Below are positions 17,477 to 25,334 of a stretch of DNA of 64,000 nucleotides, in pieces. The notes under the pieces were generated by a model. It did no database searches and was not told where the DNA came from. It was given only the letters and a program-made list of their open reading frames with translations. Source of the stretch: Sunxiuqinia sp965230765 (lineage in GTDB: Bacteria; Bacteroidota; Bacteroidia; Bacteroidales; Prolixibacteraceae). The DNA is taken from positions 372,001 through 436,000 of the forward strand of contig CBDDLR010000002.1 in the NCBI GenBank assembly GCA_965230765.1, given 5' to 3'. Position numbers and translations under genes: made by a program. How positions within the stretch are numbered: the first letter of the stretch is position 1; every line of letters starts with the position of its first letter.

Positions 17477-17977
17477 ATGAGACGCATTGGAGTAATTTCG
17501 GATACGCATGGAACGCTAAGCAACCGGGTTTTAAACTTTTTGAAAGATGTTGATGAAATTTGGCATGCAGGCGATATTGGCAATGCCGAGACGGCAGATA
17601 AGTTGTCTGCTTTAAAACCATTGAGAGCTGTTTATGGCAATATTGATGATCATGTTGTGCGCAAGATGTTTCCCGAAAACCTTCGTTTTAAATGTGAAGA
17701 AGTTGATGTACTGATGACACATATTGGAGGTTATCCGGGAAGGTACGAAAGCAGGGTTAGAAATATACTATTTGCAAGCCCTCCTCAGATTTTTGTTTGT
17801 GGACATTCTCACATTCTTAAAGTCATTCACGACAAAAAAATAAATTGCCTGCATATAAATCCGGGTGCTGCAGGTAATAAAGGCTTTCATAAAGTTTGCA
17901 CTGCCATAAGATTTGTTATTGATGGCAAGCAGATCCGTGACATGGAAGTGTTTGAACTGGAGAGGACGAAGTTTTAA
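17477..17977 (+). CDS. YfcE/MJ0936-type metallophosphoesterase
   Basis: A 166-residue calcineurin-like phosphodiesterase. All five metal-site motifs are visible: ISDTHG (D8, H10), HAGDIGN, VYGNIDDH, LMTHIGG and CGHSHI, the last close to residue 115. The small single-domain form matches YfcE-type phosphodiesterases, active on bis-pNPP in vitro with an unknown natural substrate. Cytosolic. Transcribed from the divergent promoter region at 17433-17451. Confidence 0.9.
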   Translation: MRRIGVISDTHGTLSNRVLNFLKDVDEIWHAGDIGNAETADKLSALKPLRAVYGNIDDHVVRKMFPENLRFKCEEVDVLMTHIGGYPGRYESRVRNILFASPPQIFVCGHSHILKVIHDKKINCLHINPGAAGNKGFHKVCTAIRFVIDGKQIRDMEVFELERTKF

Positions 17978-18014
17978 TATTTTATGACCTCTCGGTTTGA
18001 CGGGAGTCCGATAG

Positions 18015-18162
18015 GAGCTGTACAAAAAGTCATGAAGTATCGATTGATTTGAAAATCAAGTTTACCTCATCCCTAAAGAGAGCTTGATTTTCAATGAGTT
18101 CCCTTTAGGGAATTTAAGGGTGAAAAGTCGTTGAAATACAGACTCCTACTTTTTTGACAGCT
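18015..18162. repeat. MITE-like element with interleaved inverted repeats (family R4)
   Basis: The outer inverted repeat is AGCTGTACAAAAAGT (18015-18029) against ACTTTTTTGACAGCT (18148-18162), 13 of 15 paired. Inside, TTGAAAATCAAG (18048-18059) pairs with CTTGATTTTCAA (18083-18094), and TCCCTAAAG (18070-18078) pairs with CTTTAGGGA (18103-18111). The two inner pairs are interleaved (A-B-A'-B'), so a transcript could form a pseudoknot. No ORF inside. Confidence 0.65.
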
Positions 18163-18264
18163 TTAATCTAGCATCAAGGATAAAAGATTTAAATTGAAGT
18201 AAATTCTTATTTAGTAATTGAAAGAAGAGGGTATTTTTTTAAATAATCTTTCTATCAAATATCT

Positions 18265-18285
18265 TAATATCTAGAATCCAGTATC
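18265..18285. repeat. Heptanucleotide array (3 units)
   Basis: TAATATC, TAGAATC and CAGTATC follow each other in a 7-base period, the same unit type as at 9582 and 23328. Confidence 0.5.
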
Positions 18286-18295
18286 AGTTTGAAAT

Positions 18296-18324
18296 AAAAA
18301 AGCCCATCAAAAAAATGACGGGCT
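18296..18324 (-). terminator. Intrinsic terminator of the ferredoxin gene
   Basis: On the minus strand AGCCCGTCA (18324-18316) pairs with TGATGGGCT (18309-18301), one G-T pair, loop of 6, and a T run follows at 18300-18296. Confidence 0.8.
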
Positions 18325-18354
18325 TACTAATTTTATGCTGACCAGTATTATTCT

Positions 18355-18519
18355 TCAATATGAAATTGCGTCAACTGGGCAAACTTCGGCGCAAGAGCCA
18401 CAATCAGTACAAAGTTCTCCATCGATGGTGTAGATATCACCTTCTGCGATTGCGTCAACCGGACATTCGTCAATACAAGTTCCGCATGCAATGCACTCAT
18501 CATTAATTACATAAGCCAT
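18355..18519 (-). CDS. Small 2[4Fe-4S] ferredoxin
   Basis: A 54-residue bacterial-type ferredoxin carrying low-potential electrons in the cytosol. Two complete CxxCxxCxxxCP motifs are present: CIACGTCIDECP (residues 9-20) and CTDCGSCAEVCP (37-48), each followed by VDAI. The start is MAYVINDE at 18519; the stop TGA is at 18355-18357. It has its own promoter (TTTG-18-TACTTTTG) and a strong terminator, so it is a monocistronic gene. It is a plausible electron partner for oxidoreductases such as the HndABC-like fusion at 41.7-44 kb, though nothing here proves that. Confidence 0.95.
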   Translation of the reverse strand: MAYVINDECIACGTCIDECPVDAIAEGDIYTIDGELCTDCGSCAEVCPVDAISY

Positions 18520-18549
18520 AATACTTCATTTTAAGTTTACTATTGAAAG

Positions 18550-18579
18550 CAAAAGTAATAAGATTGATAAAAATTCAAA
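18550..18579 (-). promoter_or_regulatory. Promoter of the ferredoxin gene
   Basis: Minus-strand TTTG (18579-18576), an 18-base spacer, then TACTTTTG (18557-18550), a full match to TTTG/TAnnTTTG, 30 bases before the ATG. Confidence 0.65.
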
Positions 18580-18670
18580 GAAATTAGTTTAGAATTTTAT
18601 AAATGATCTTATCAACATTAAATTGCACTTAACATATTCGCTTTTCAAAGAAGTGAATAAAGTTTTGTAG

Positions 18671-19315
18671 TTAATCTTTCTGAAGCCTCTCAAAGTGTTT
18701 ACAAAACCCTGTTATCCCACATTTTTCACACTTGGGTTTTCTTGCCAGACAAGTATATCTACCGTGCAATATAAGCCAGTGGTGTGCAAGTGGTATAATG
18801 TCTTCGGGAAAATATTTTACCAGTTCCTTTTCGGTGTCATACGGATTTTTGGAGTTGGTTGTTAGTCCAATTCTGTTTGCAACACGAAACACGTGGGTAT
18901 CAACAGCAAAAGCAGGTTTGTCGTAAACAACAGCTGCAATTACATTGGCTGTTTTTCTCCCAACACCAGGGAGCTTTTGGAGCTCATCCACATCTTCAGG
19001 AACAATCCCTTTAAAATCTGTTATCAGCATTTTGGCCATTCCCACCAAGTGTTTGGCTTTGTTGTTTGGGTACGAGCAACTGCGGATGTATTCAAACACT
19101 TCAGCAGAATCGACCTCAGCCATAAGTTCAGGGCTTGGAAACCGTTTGAAAAGTTCCGGGGTAATCTGATTTACACGTTTATCGGTACACTGTGCCGAAA
19201 GGATTACAGCTACCAGTAACTGGTATGGGTTCTCATATTCTAATTCAGTTTCGGCAATAGGCATGGCCTTTTGAAAATGCTCAATAACCTTCTGATAACG
19301 TTCTTTCTTTTGCAT
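18671..19315 (-). CDS. nth: Endonuclease III
   Basis: A 214-residue base-excision repair glycosylase/AP lyase that removes oxidised pyrimidines. The helix-hairpin-helix LPGVGRKTANV carries the catalytic Lys, and VDTHVFRVANR has the catalytic Asp. The [4Fe-4S] loop C-x6-C-x2-C-x5-C is intact (CLARKPKCEKCGITGFC at the C-terminus). A longer frame opens at a TTG at 19333, but a TATTTTTG -7 element covers that point, so the ATG at 19315 (MQKKERYQ) is the start. Confidence 0.96.
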   Translation of the reverse strand: MQKKERYQKVIEHFQKAMPIAETELEYENPYQLLVAVILSAQCTDKRVNQITPELFKRFPSPELMAEVDSAEVFEYIRSCSYPNNKAKHLVGMAKMLITDFKGIVPEDVDELQKLPGVGRKTANVIAAVVYDKPAFAVDTHVFRVANRIGLTTNSKNPYDTEKELVKYFPEDIIPLAHHWLILHGRYTCLARKPKCEKCGITGFCKHFERLQKD

Positions 19316-19330
19316 TCGGATGTTTGAACT

Positions 19331-19338
19331 CAAAAATA
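19331..19338 (-). promoter_or_regulatory. -7 promoter element of nth
   Basis: Minus-strand TATTTTTG, a TAnnTTTG match, 15 bases upstream of the ATG at 19315. Confidence 0.5.
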
Positions 19339-19373
19339 TTAAAAGAAGCTATGTTTCGTGTTTCGAGCTTGAA

Positions 19374-19562
19374 TTAATTTGCATCAAAATTTATTTTTTT
19401 GAATCTCATTTTTTTTAGTAATGGTATGATTTCCTTTTTTAGGTCTTTATCTACAGAATCATCTTCTATTGCATTATATAGTTCAGTAATTTTTTCATGT
19501 ATTGCTACTAGCTTATATTTGAATACTGCGATATAATCAGGCTTTAACCCAGCCCCAACCAT
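19374..19562 (-). CDS. Possible small hypothetical protein
   Basis: A 62-residue frame, predicted helical and charged (KKEIIPLLKKMRFKKINF). No homologue is recognised and no promoter or ribosome site is clear. It could equally be a relic. The AT-rich setting and codon use do not exclude coding. Confidence 0.3.
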   Translation of the reverse strand: MVGAGLKPDYIAVFKYKLVAIHEKITELYNAIEDDSVDKDLKKEIIPLLKKMRFKKINFDAN

Positions 19563-19669
19563 TTCTAAAAAGGTAAGTTGTAGATATTTGAAATCATTTG
19601 AAATTTGCTGTAATTAATATGGCTCGAATATCAATCAACGGTTCTGATCGAAATATCTTAACAAAGAAA

Positions 19670-19921
19670 TCAGTTTCTTTTAGAGTTTAATTCTTTTGCA
19701 TCGTAAAGTTTCCAGAGAAGTTTCAGTCGCTCAAAATCTTTTTCATTTTCCAAGGTTTCCCATTGAATGCGGTTCGCTTTCCATTGTTCCATAAATGAAG
19801 CACCAATCATACCAACTACTGGGGCGGAAGCCGCCAATCGTATCAGATTTGTCCGGAACTGGGTTGCGTCCAAATCATGGGTGAGATGATTATTAAGATT
19901 ATTCCACTTAATAAAATCCAT
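19670..19921 (-). CDS. Small hypothetical protein
   Basis: An 83-residue frame with a hydrophobic middle (LIRLAASAPVVGMIGASFM, about residues 26-44) flanked by Trp-rich amphipathic parts (KWNNLNNHL, MEQWKANRIQWETLENEKD). It might be a small membrane-associated protein. Not recognised; divergent from the ABC-F gene. Confidence 0.4.
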   Translation of the reverse strand: MDFIKWNNLNNHLTHDLDATQFRTNLIRLAASAPVVGMIGASFMEQWKANRIQWETLENEKDFERLKLLWKLYDAKELNSKRN

Positions 19922-20001
19922 AGTCCTTTCTTGAAAAATCTTGAATATTCGTTTTTAATTTTATCTTCTAATATCTACTTATATGGCATCCATTTATTTT
20001 C

Positions 20002-20009
20002 TACTTTTG
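20002..20009 (+). promoter_or_regulatory. -7 promoter element of the ABC-F gene
   Basis: TACTTTTG matches TAnnTTTG, 17 bases before the ATG at 20026. Confidence 0.55.
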
Positions 20010-20025
20010 CGCAAAACTTATACGA

Positions 20026-21885
20026 ATGATCCCATATCTTCAGGCGGAACAGTTAGGAAAACGATACGGTGAGCAGATGCTTTTTGAGAATGTTTCGTTT
20101 ACCATTTTTAAAGAGCAGAAAGTGGCTTTGATTGCCAAGAACGGCGCAGGTAAAACCACCCTAATGGAAATAATTGCCGAAAATGATTCAGCTGATGAAG
20201 GGAAAGTTACCTATACCAATGATTTGAAAATTGGCTACCTGAGACAAATTCCGGAATTGGATGAAAACCTCACAGTGCTTGAGGAAGCGTTGCGGTCAGA
20301 TAACCCTGCGATGGAGGTTGTCAGAAAATTTGAGGCAGCAGTAAAACACAATGATCAAAATGAGTTGGAGATGCTTACTGTAAGAATGGACGAGCTGGGA
20401 GCATGGGATTTTGAAGTGCGTGTGAAACAGATTCTGAGCCAACTGAAAATTGAGAATTTTGATCAACCTGTTAAAGAACTTTCAGGTGGGCAAAAAAAGC
20501 GGTTGGCATTAGCAAACGTGTTGGTAAACGAACCCGATATTTTGTTGTTGGATGAGCCAACCAACCACCTTGATCTGGATATGATTGAGTGGCTGGAGAA
20601 TTACCTTGAAAAAACGAACTGCACATTGTTTATGGTTACGCACGATCGCTATTTTCTTGATCGGGTGTGTAATGAAATAATAGAAATTGACCAGAACCAG
20701 ACATATTCTTACCAGGGAAATTATAGCTACTATTTACAGAAAAGGCAGGAACGAATTGAACAACAACAAGCGGCCACCGAAAAAGCCCAAAACTTGTTGC
20801 GTACTGAACTGGATTGGATGCGACGAATGCCGAAAGCCCGTAGTCATAAAGCTAAATACAGGGTCGATCAGTTTTACGAATTGAAAGAAAAAGCCTCAAA
20901 CAGACGAAATGATGAAAATCTAGAGTTAGATGTTTCTGCTTCACGTTTAGGTAAGAAAATTCTCGAAATTGATGCCATCTCTAAATCATATGATGATCTG
21001 CATCTTATTAAAGATTTCAGCTATCAATTTTCACGGTTTGAAAAAGTGGGGATTGTTGGTAAAAATGGTACAGGAAAATCTACATTCTTGAACATCATCA
21101 CCCAAAGTATTCAGGCAGATTCGGGTACGGTTGAGTGGGGCCAAACCATCAAACTTGGTTACTATAAACAGGACGGGATTGAGTTTAAACCTAGCGAGAA
21201 AGTGATTGATGTGGTGAAGAATATCGCTGAAGTCATTCATCATGAGGATGGTCGGAAAGTGACTGCCAGCCAACTGCTCACGCGCTTTCTTTTTCCACCT
21301 GATACACAATACAATTTGGTTGAAAAATTAAGTGGAGGTGAAAAAAGGCGTTTATATTTATGCACGATCCTTATGCAAAATCCAAACTTTCTAATTCTTG
21401 ATGAGCCAACTAATGACTTGGATATCATGACACTGAATGTGCTAGAAGATTACCTTGCTGGATTTGGAGGTTGCGTGTTGGTTGTTTCACACGACCGCTA
21501 TTTCATGGATAAAATTGTGGATCACCTGTTTGTATTTGATGGACAAGGAAAAATAAAAGACTTCCCCGGGAATTACACCATTTACCGGAACCAGATATTG
21601 GAAGAAGAAAGCCAGAAGAAAGTTGCAGCAGTAAAACCAAAACCTGTTCAGGAAAAACCGAAAAAGGTTTCTACAAAACTTAGTTACAACGAAAAACGGG
21701 AGTTTGAACAGTTGGAGGTTGATATCGCAAATCTTGAAACGGAGAAGAAAGAATTGGAGACAGCACTTAATTCAGGCGAACTTTCGAATGAAGAACTGAT
21801 GGAGAAATCCAAGCGGTTTTCTGTACTCAGCAAAGAATTGGAAGAAAAAGAAATGCGCTGGCTGGAGTTAAGCGAACGATCATAG
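20026..21885 (+). CDS. ABC-F family ATPase (Uup-like)
   Basis: A 619-residue soluble twin-ATPase that acts on ribosomes or DNA, not a transporter. Cassette 1: Walker A KNGAGKTTL (about residue 38), signature LSGGQKKRLAL, Walker B LLLDEPTNHLD. The interdomain linker, rich in Arg/Lys, includes ELDWMRRMPKARSHKAKYR. Cassette 2: GKNGTGKSTF, LSGGEKRRLYL, LILDEPTNDLD. A C-terminal coiled coil (about 545-619, KREFEQLEVDIANLETEKKE) is the hallmark of Uup, which binds branched DNA and suppresses ribosome assembly defects. It is convergent with tilS; the stop codons abut. Confidence 0.9.
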   Translation: MIPYLQAEQLGKRYGEQMLFENVSFTIFKEQKVALIAKNGAGKTTLMEIIAENDSADEGKVTYTNDLKIGYLRQIPELDENLTVLEEALRSDNPAMEVVRKFEAAVKHNDQNELEMLTVRMDELGAWDFEVRVKQILSQLKIENFDQPVKELSGGQKKRLALANVLVNEPDILLLDEPTNHLDLDMIEWLENYLEKTNCTLFMVTHDRYFLDRVCNEIIEIDQNQTYSYQGNYSYYLQKRQERIEQQQAATEKAQNLLRTELDWMRRMPKARSHKAKYRVDQFYELKEKASNRRNDENLELDVSASRLGKKILEIDAISKSYDDLHLIKDFSYQFSRFEKVGIVGKNGTGKSTFLNIITQSIQADSGTVEWGQTIKLGYYKQDGIEFKPSEKVIDVVKNIAEVIHHEDGRKVTASQLLTRFLFPPDTQYNLVEKLSGGEKRRLYLCTILMQNPNFLILDEPTNDLDIMTLNVLEDYLAGFGGCVLVVSHDRYFMDKIVDHLFVFDGQGKIKDFPGNYTIYRNQILEEESQKKVAAVKPKPVQEKPKKVSTKLSYNEKREFEQLEVDIANLETEKKELETALNSGELSNEELMEKSKRFSVLSKELEEKEMRWLELSERS

Positions 21886-23208
21886 CTATTTCAATATTAA
21901 ACGATAAACCTGTGACGTTTTTGGTGTAGTTTTAAACCGATTATCCATGCGTTTCCCAACTATCCAACAAACTTTGTTACTGCTGTAAAGTATCCATGTG
22001 TGATCTTTTTCTGTTAACGAAACTTTCTCGTCAATAAAATAATCGCTGAGTTTTTTGAACCCACTCATGCCTAAAGGTTGAAAATATTCGCCTTGTTCCC
22101 ATTTTTTGAGAACCAAAGGAAATTCCAGCAAATCGAAATCCAATTCCGCAACGTTTTCATCTTTTGAAAATTGAAAACCCTCTGTTCTTTTTATTAGCTC
22201 AAAATCAAGATTGATTGGTTTTTCAATTGAAATACAATCCTTTTCGATGTAATATCGGTGATCAATAGATTCTGAAATTGCATCAATAATCAATACTTCC
22301 CGGTCTTTCACCAAACGGTGAGTAGGGGAATAAAATGATTTGCCGGAATCAGCATGGAGAGCGTGCAGGATTTCATCAACCTGCTCACCATTAAACCCGT
22401 AGGGGTGGATTATTTCGAAAAGAACGGACGCCTGGGATTTGGTATTTAATAGTTCGGAAATGTTGATTTGCGTATATTTTTCATTTGTATGAATAAGCCG
22501 CTGTTTTTCATCACCGATTTTTTCCATGTAAATATTCTCCGTATCCCTCAAAATTCCAGCAGTACGGGTCATGTTTTTCCTGAATGCCGGGTTGATCTCT
22601 TCAAACAGCGGTATGATTTTATTGCGGATTAGATTGCGCTGGTAAATCAACTCACTATTGCTCGAATCTTCCTGAAAAGGGACTTGGTTCACGGCAGCAT
22701 AATTAAGGATATCAACTCTTCTTGAGAAAAGTAGTGGGCGGATAACGTTTCCTGTTTTTGGGTGAATGCCGGACAGCCCACGGATTCCTGTTCCGCGGCT
22801 TAAGTTGATCAGCATGGTTTCAACTAAATCGTCCTGATGGTGGGCTGTTGCCAGGTAATCAAACTGAAGCTGCTCCAGCAATTCTTGAAACCATTCGTAT
22901 CGCAATTCACGGGCAGCCATTTCAATTGAAACTCCCTTCGCTGTAGCATACTCCTTAGTATCAAAAGTTTTTACATAAACTTCAATGCCGTTTTCGGCAC
23001 AATAATCCCGAATGAAAATTTCATCAGAATCTGATTCAACAGCTCGAAGCTTAAAATTGCAGTGTGCTGCCACAAAATCAATATCCAGATTTTGAAACAA
23101 GTGGAGCATCACCATAGAGTCAACACCTCCGCTAACTGCCAGGATGATCTTTTGTTCGGGTGAAAAAAGCTTTTCTTTTTTTATATATTTCTGAAAATCA
23201 GTAAACAT
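21886..23208 (-). CDS. tilS: tRNA(Ile)-lysidine synthase
   Basis: A 440-residue cytosolic enzyme that converts C34 of the CAU-anticodon tRNA-Ile to lysidine using ATP. The PP-loop motif AVSGGVDSMVMLHLF begins near residue 24. YLATAHHQDDLVETMLINLSRGTG carries the catalytic His/Asp region, and IRPLLFSRRVDI matches family spacing. The C-terminal tRNA-binding TilS_C region is present (LVLKKWEQGEYFQPLGMSG). The gene begins at the ATG at 23208; a palindrome made from heptad-type sequence lies upstream (23265-23362). Confidence 0.96.
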   Translation of the reverse strand: MFTDFQKYIKKEKLFSPEQKIILAVSGGVDSMVMLHLFQNLDIDFVAAHCNFKLRAVESDSDEIFIRDYCAENGIEVYVKTFDTKEYATAKGVSIEMAARELRYEWFQELLEQLQFDYLATAHHQDDLVETMLINLSRGTGIRGLSGIHPKTGNVIRPLLFSRRVDILNYAAVNQVPFQEDSSNSELIYQRNLIRNKIIPLFEEINPAFRKNMTRTAGILRDTENIYMEKIGDEKQRLIHTNEKYTQINISELLNTKSQASVLFEIIHPYGFNGEQVDEILHALHADSGKSFYSPTHRLVKDREVLIIDAISESIDHRYYIEKDCISIEKPINLDFELIKRTEGFQFSKDENVAELDFDLLEFPLVLKKWEQGEYFQPLGMSGFKKLSDYFIDEKVSLTEKDHTWILYSSNKVCWIVGKRMDNRFKTTPKTSQVYRLILK

Positions 23209-23264
23209 TATTTAAAGTTATCCAACTTTACCCATTAATTCAATCATTTGATATGTTGATTCGT

Positions 23265-23369
23265 GATATTGGATTTTAGATGCTAGATCATTTTGATCAG
23301 TTCAATAGGTCAATCAACTATTGGCTACATCCAGTATCCAGTATCTAACATCTTGTATCTAATCAATAT
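23265..23369. repeat. Heptanucleotide array inside an imperfect inverted repeat
   Basis: Plus-strand heptads CATCCAG, TATCCAG, TATCTAA, CATCTTG and TATCTAA occupy 23328-23362. The inverted partner (GATATTGGATTTTAGATGC) lies at 23267-23290, so the gap between tilS and pepT can form a long imperfect hairpin. The array contains the pepT stop codon (23359-23361). Confidence 0.6.
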
Positions 23370-24579
23370 CTACAACTTTTTCTGTAATGCGGATGATAAC
23401 TTCTACCGCTTTTTCCATTGACTTGGTTGGTACATACTCAAATGGCCCGTGAAAATTGTGTCCACCGGCAAAGATGTTAGGGCAGGGAAGCCCCATGTAC
23501 GAAAGTCTGGATCCGTCTGTTCCGCCCCGGATTGCCCGTTTTATGGGTTGAACGCCAACCTCTTTCATAGCTTCTTCTGCTAAATCAACAATATATTTAA
23601 CAGGTTCAACTTTTTCGCGCATGTTGTAGTATTGATCCTTCATTTCTAAATTCACTGTATTTGCTCCATAATGCAAATTCAATGTTTCACAAACCTGGGT
23701 AATCATTTTTTTGCGAAGCTTAAACTTTTCCATGTCATGATCACGGATGATAAAAACAAGTTTGCTTTCTTCAACACCGCCATTAAAAGAAACACAATGG
23801 AAAAAGCCTTCATATTTTTCGGTATGTTCCGGGCGTTGCTCAGCTGGAAGGAAACTCAATAACTTTTGACCAACTACGATGGCATTGATCATTTTATCTT
23901 TTGCAGCTCCCGGGTGAACACTTCTTCCTTTAATAGTAATTGTGGCCATTGCAGCATTGAAGTTTTCATACTCCAATTCACCGATTTCTCCGCCGTCCAA
24001 GGTGTACGCAAATTCAGCTCCAAATTTCTCCACATCAAAATGATCTGCACCTTTCCCAATTTCTTCATCAGGCGTGAAACAAACCCTGATTTTTCCGTGC
24101 TTGATTTCCGGATGTTCATTCAGGTATTCCATAGCAGCCATAATTTCAGCAACACCTGCCTTATCATCTGCACCTAGAAGTGTGTTCCCATCAGTGGTGA
24201 TAATTTCTTGCCCAATGTATTTATTAATTTCAGGGAATTGCTTTGGGTCAATTAAAACATTCTCGTTCAGCTTTACAGTTCCACCTTCATATTTTCGAAC
24301 GATGGGATTTACATTTTCCCCCGAAAAATCGGGGCTGGTATCCATATGGGCAACAAATCCAATCGTTGGGCATGGTTCACTGGTATTGGCTGGCATTGTG
24401 GCCATTACATAGCCAAAATTGTCTTTTTCAACATCAACCATTCCAATATCTTTTAACTCAATAACCAACAAATCGGCAAAATTTAGTTGCCGTTGGGTAC
24501 TTGGAAAAGTTTTACTTGCAGGATCTGAAGTGGTGTGTATTTTTGCGTATCGGATAAATCGATCAATTACTCTTTCCAT
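23359..24579 (-). CDS. pepT: Peptidase T (tripeptide aminopeptidase)
   Basis: A 406-residue M20B dizinc exopeptidase releasing the N-terminal residue of tripeptides. Zinc-site signatures are GFVAHMDTSPD (His, Asp), LLGADDKAGVAEIM (bridging Asp), CFTPDEEIGKGADHFD (catalytic Glu pair), YTLDGGEIGELEYENFNA and the C-terminal FAGGHNFHGPFEYVP (His). The PepT signature IRGGTDGSRLSYMGLPCPN is present. I use the ATG at 24579 (MERVIDRFIRYAKI), 4 bases after the stop of the upstream gene; an earlier in-frame ATG at 24591 would overlap it. Confidence 0.95.
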   Translation of the reverse strand: MERVIDRFIRYAKIHTTSDPASKTFPSTQRQLNFADLLVIELKDIGMVDVEKDNFGYVMATMPANTSEPCPTIGFVAHMDTSPDFSGENVNPIVRKYEGGTVKLNENVLIDPKQFPEINKYIGQEIITTDGNTLLGADDKAGVAEIMAAMEYLNEHPEIKHGKIRVCFTPDEEIGKGADHFDVEKFGAEFAYTLDGGEIGELEYENFNAAMATITIKGRSVHPGAAKDKMINAIVVGQKLLSFLPAEQRPEHTEKYEGFFHCVSFNGGVEESKLVFIIRDHDMEKFKLRKKMITQVCETLNLHYGANTVNLEMKDQYYNMREKVEPVKYIVDLAEEAMKEVGVQPIKRAIRGGTDGSRLSYMGLPCPNIFAGGHNFHGPFEYVPTKSMEKAVEVIIRITEKVVDID

Positions 24580-24583
24580 ATTT

Positions 24584-25261
24584 TTATACATCGTCTGAAT
24601 TAAACTTAAACCCAACTCGTTTACCTGTTTGAATTTTTGAGTGCCTGATTTCCACTTTCATTTGCTCTACCGAGGCAATTTTTACCTGATCGTATGGCGG
24701 AACCAGCAAATCAAATTCAATAGCATATCGAATTGAAGTATCAACTATTTGTTTTAGTACTTCTTTAGAAATAATATCTTTTTCAAAATCTTTTACCAGC
24801 TCACTCGACTGGCGTTTCCCTTCAACAAAGAAATGGTTCTCCTGGTTGATGAAGATTCGGGCAATCAAGTAACCAATGTCTTGTAATCGGTTGTATTTGA
24901 ATGAGTCTGAAAGAAAATTGTAAATGTGAATAATTCCGCAGTAAGAATTTAATGGGCTCTTTTTAATGTACTCAGTTTGCCAAATGGGGTGTTCCCTATC
25001 GAAAACAAAAACATTGGAGTGCATGCTAAAAACCAACATGTCAGCAGCCAGCCTGAATTCAGCCTCAAATGGCCCTTTTTCATGAAATGTTGGCAGGATT
25101 TCTTCAGGGATTTTTCCTTTAAGTTGTTCCCTGTATTGATCAACAAGCTCTTTTAATACTTCTTTTAAAAGGTTGAATGCATTTAGCGTGTTTTTGTATA
25201 CGTTCTGTTTCGCATTTGACTTTACAACAATTGCCTCAAGTCCGTTGGGTTTCTGTGCCAT
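24584..25261 (-). CDS. Conserved-looking hypothetical protein
   Basis: A 225-residue soluble protein I cannot assign. It is mixed helical (LLKEVLKELVDQYREQL), with a central core AADMLVFSMHSNVFVFDREHPIW and IIHIYNFLSDSFKYNRLQDIGYLIARIFIN. No catalytic motif, signal or membrane segment is visible. It is immediately upstream of pepT (4-base spacing) and probably co-transcribed with it; the proS terminator precedes it. Confidence 0.7.
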   Translation of the reverse strand: MAQKPNGLEAIVVKSNAKQNVYKNTLNAFNLLKEVLKELVDQYREQLKGKIPEEILPTFHEKGPFEAEFRLAADMLVFSMHSNVFVFDREHPIWQTEYIKKSPLNSYCGIIHIYNFLSDSFKYNRLQDIGYLIARIFINQENHFFVEGKRQSSELVKDFEKDIISKEVLKQIVDTSIRYAIEFDLLVPPYDQVKIASVEQMKVEIRHSKIQTGKRVGFKFNSDDV

Positions 25262-25287
25262 AATAAAATGATTTCTGTAAAATTAAA

Positions 25288-25313
25288 AAAAGCAGCCAAA
25301 TTTGACTGCTTTT
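25288..25313 (-). terminator. Intrinsic terminator of proS
   Basis: Minus-strand AAAAGCAG (25313-25306) pairs with CTGCTTTT (25295-25288), and the CAAATTTG between can extend pairing. A T run follows on the minus strand. Confidence 0.75.
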
Positions 25314-25334
25314 CTATATCGTTAATCGAAGATT

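Larger units (their letters stand above)
17978..18354. other. Intergenic stretch carrying a MITE-like element and the ferredoxin terminator
   Basis: 377 bases without a gene. From left to right it holds an interleaved-palindrome element (18015-18162), an AT-rich spacer, a heptad patch (18265-18285) and the minus-strand terminator at 18296-18324. Confidence 0.6.
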
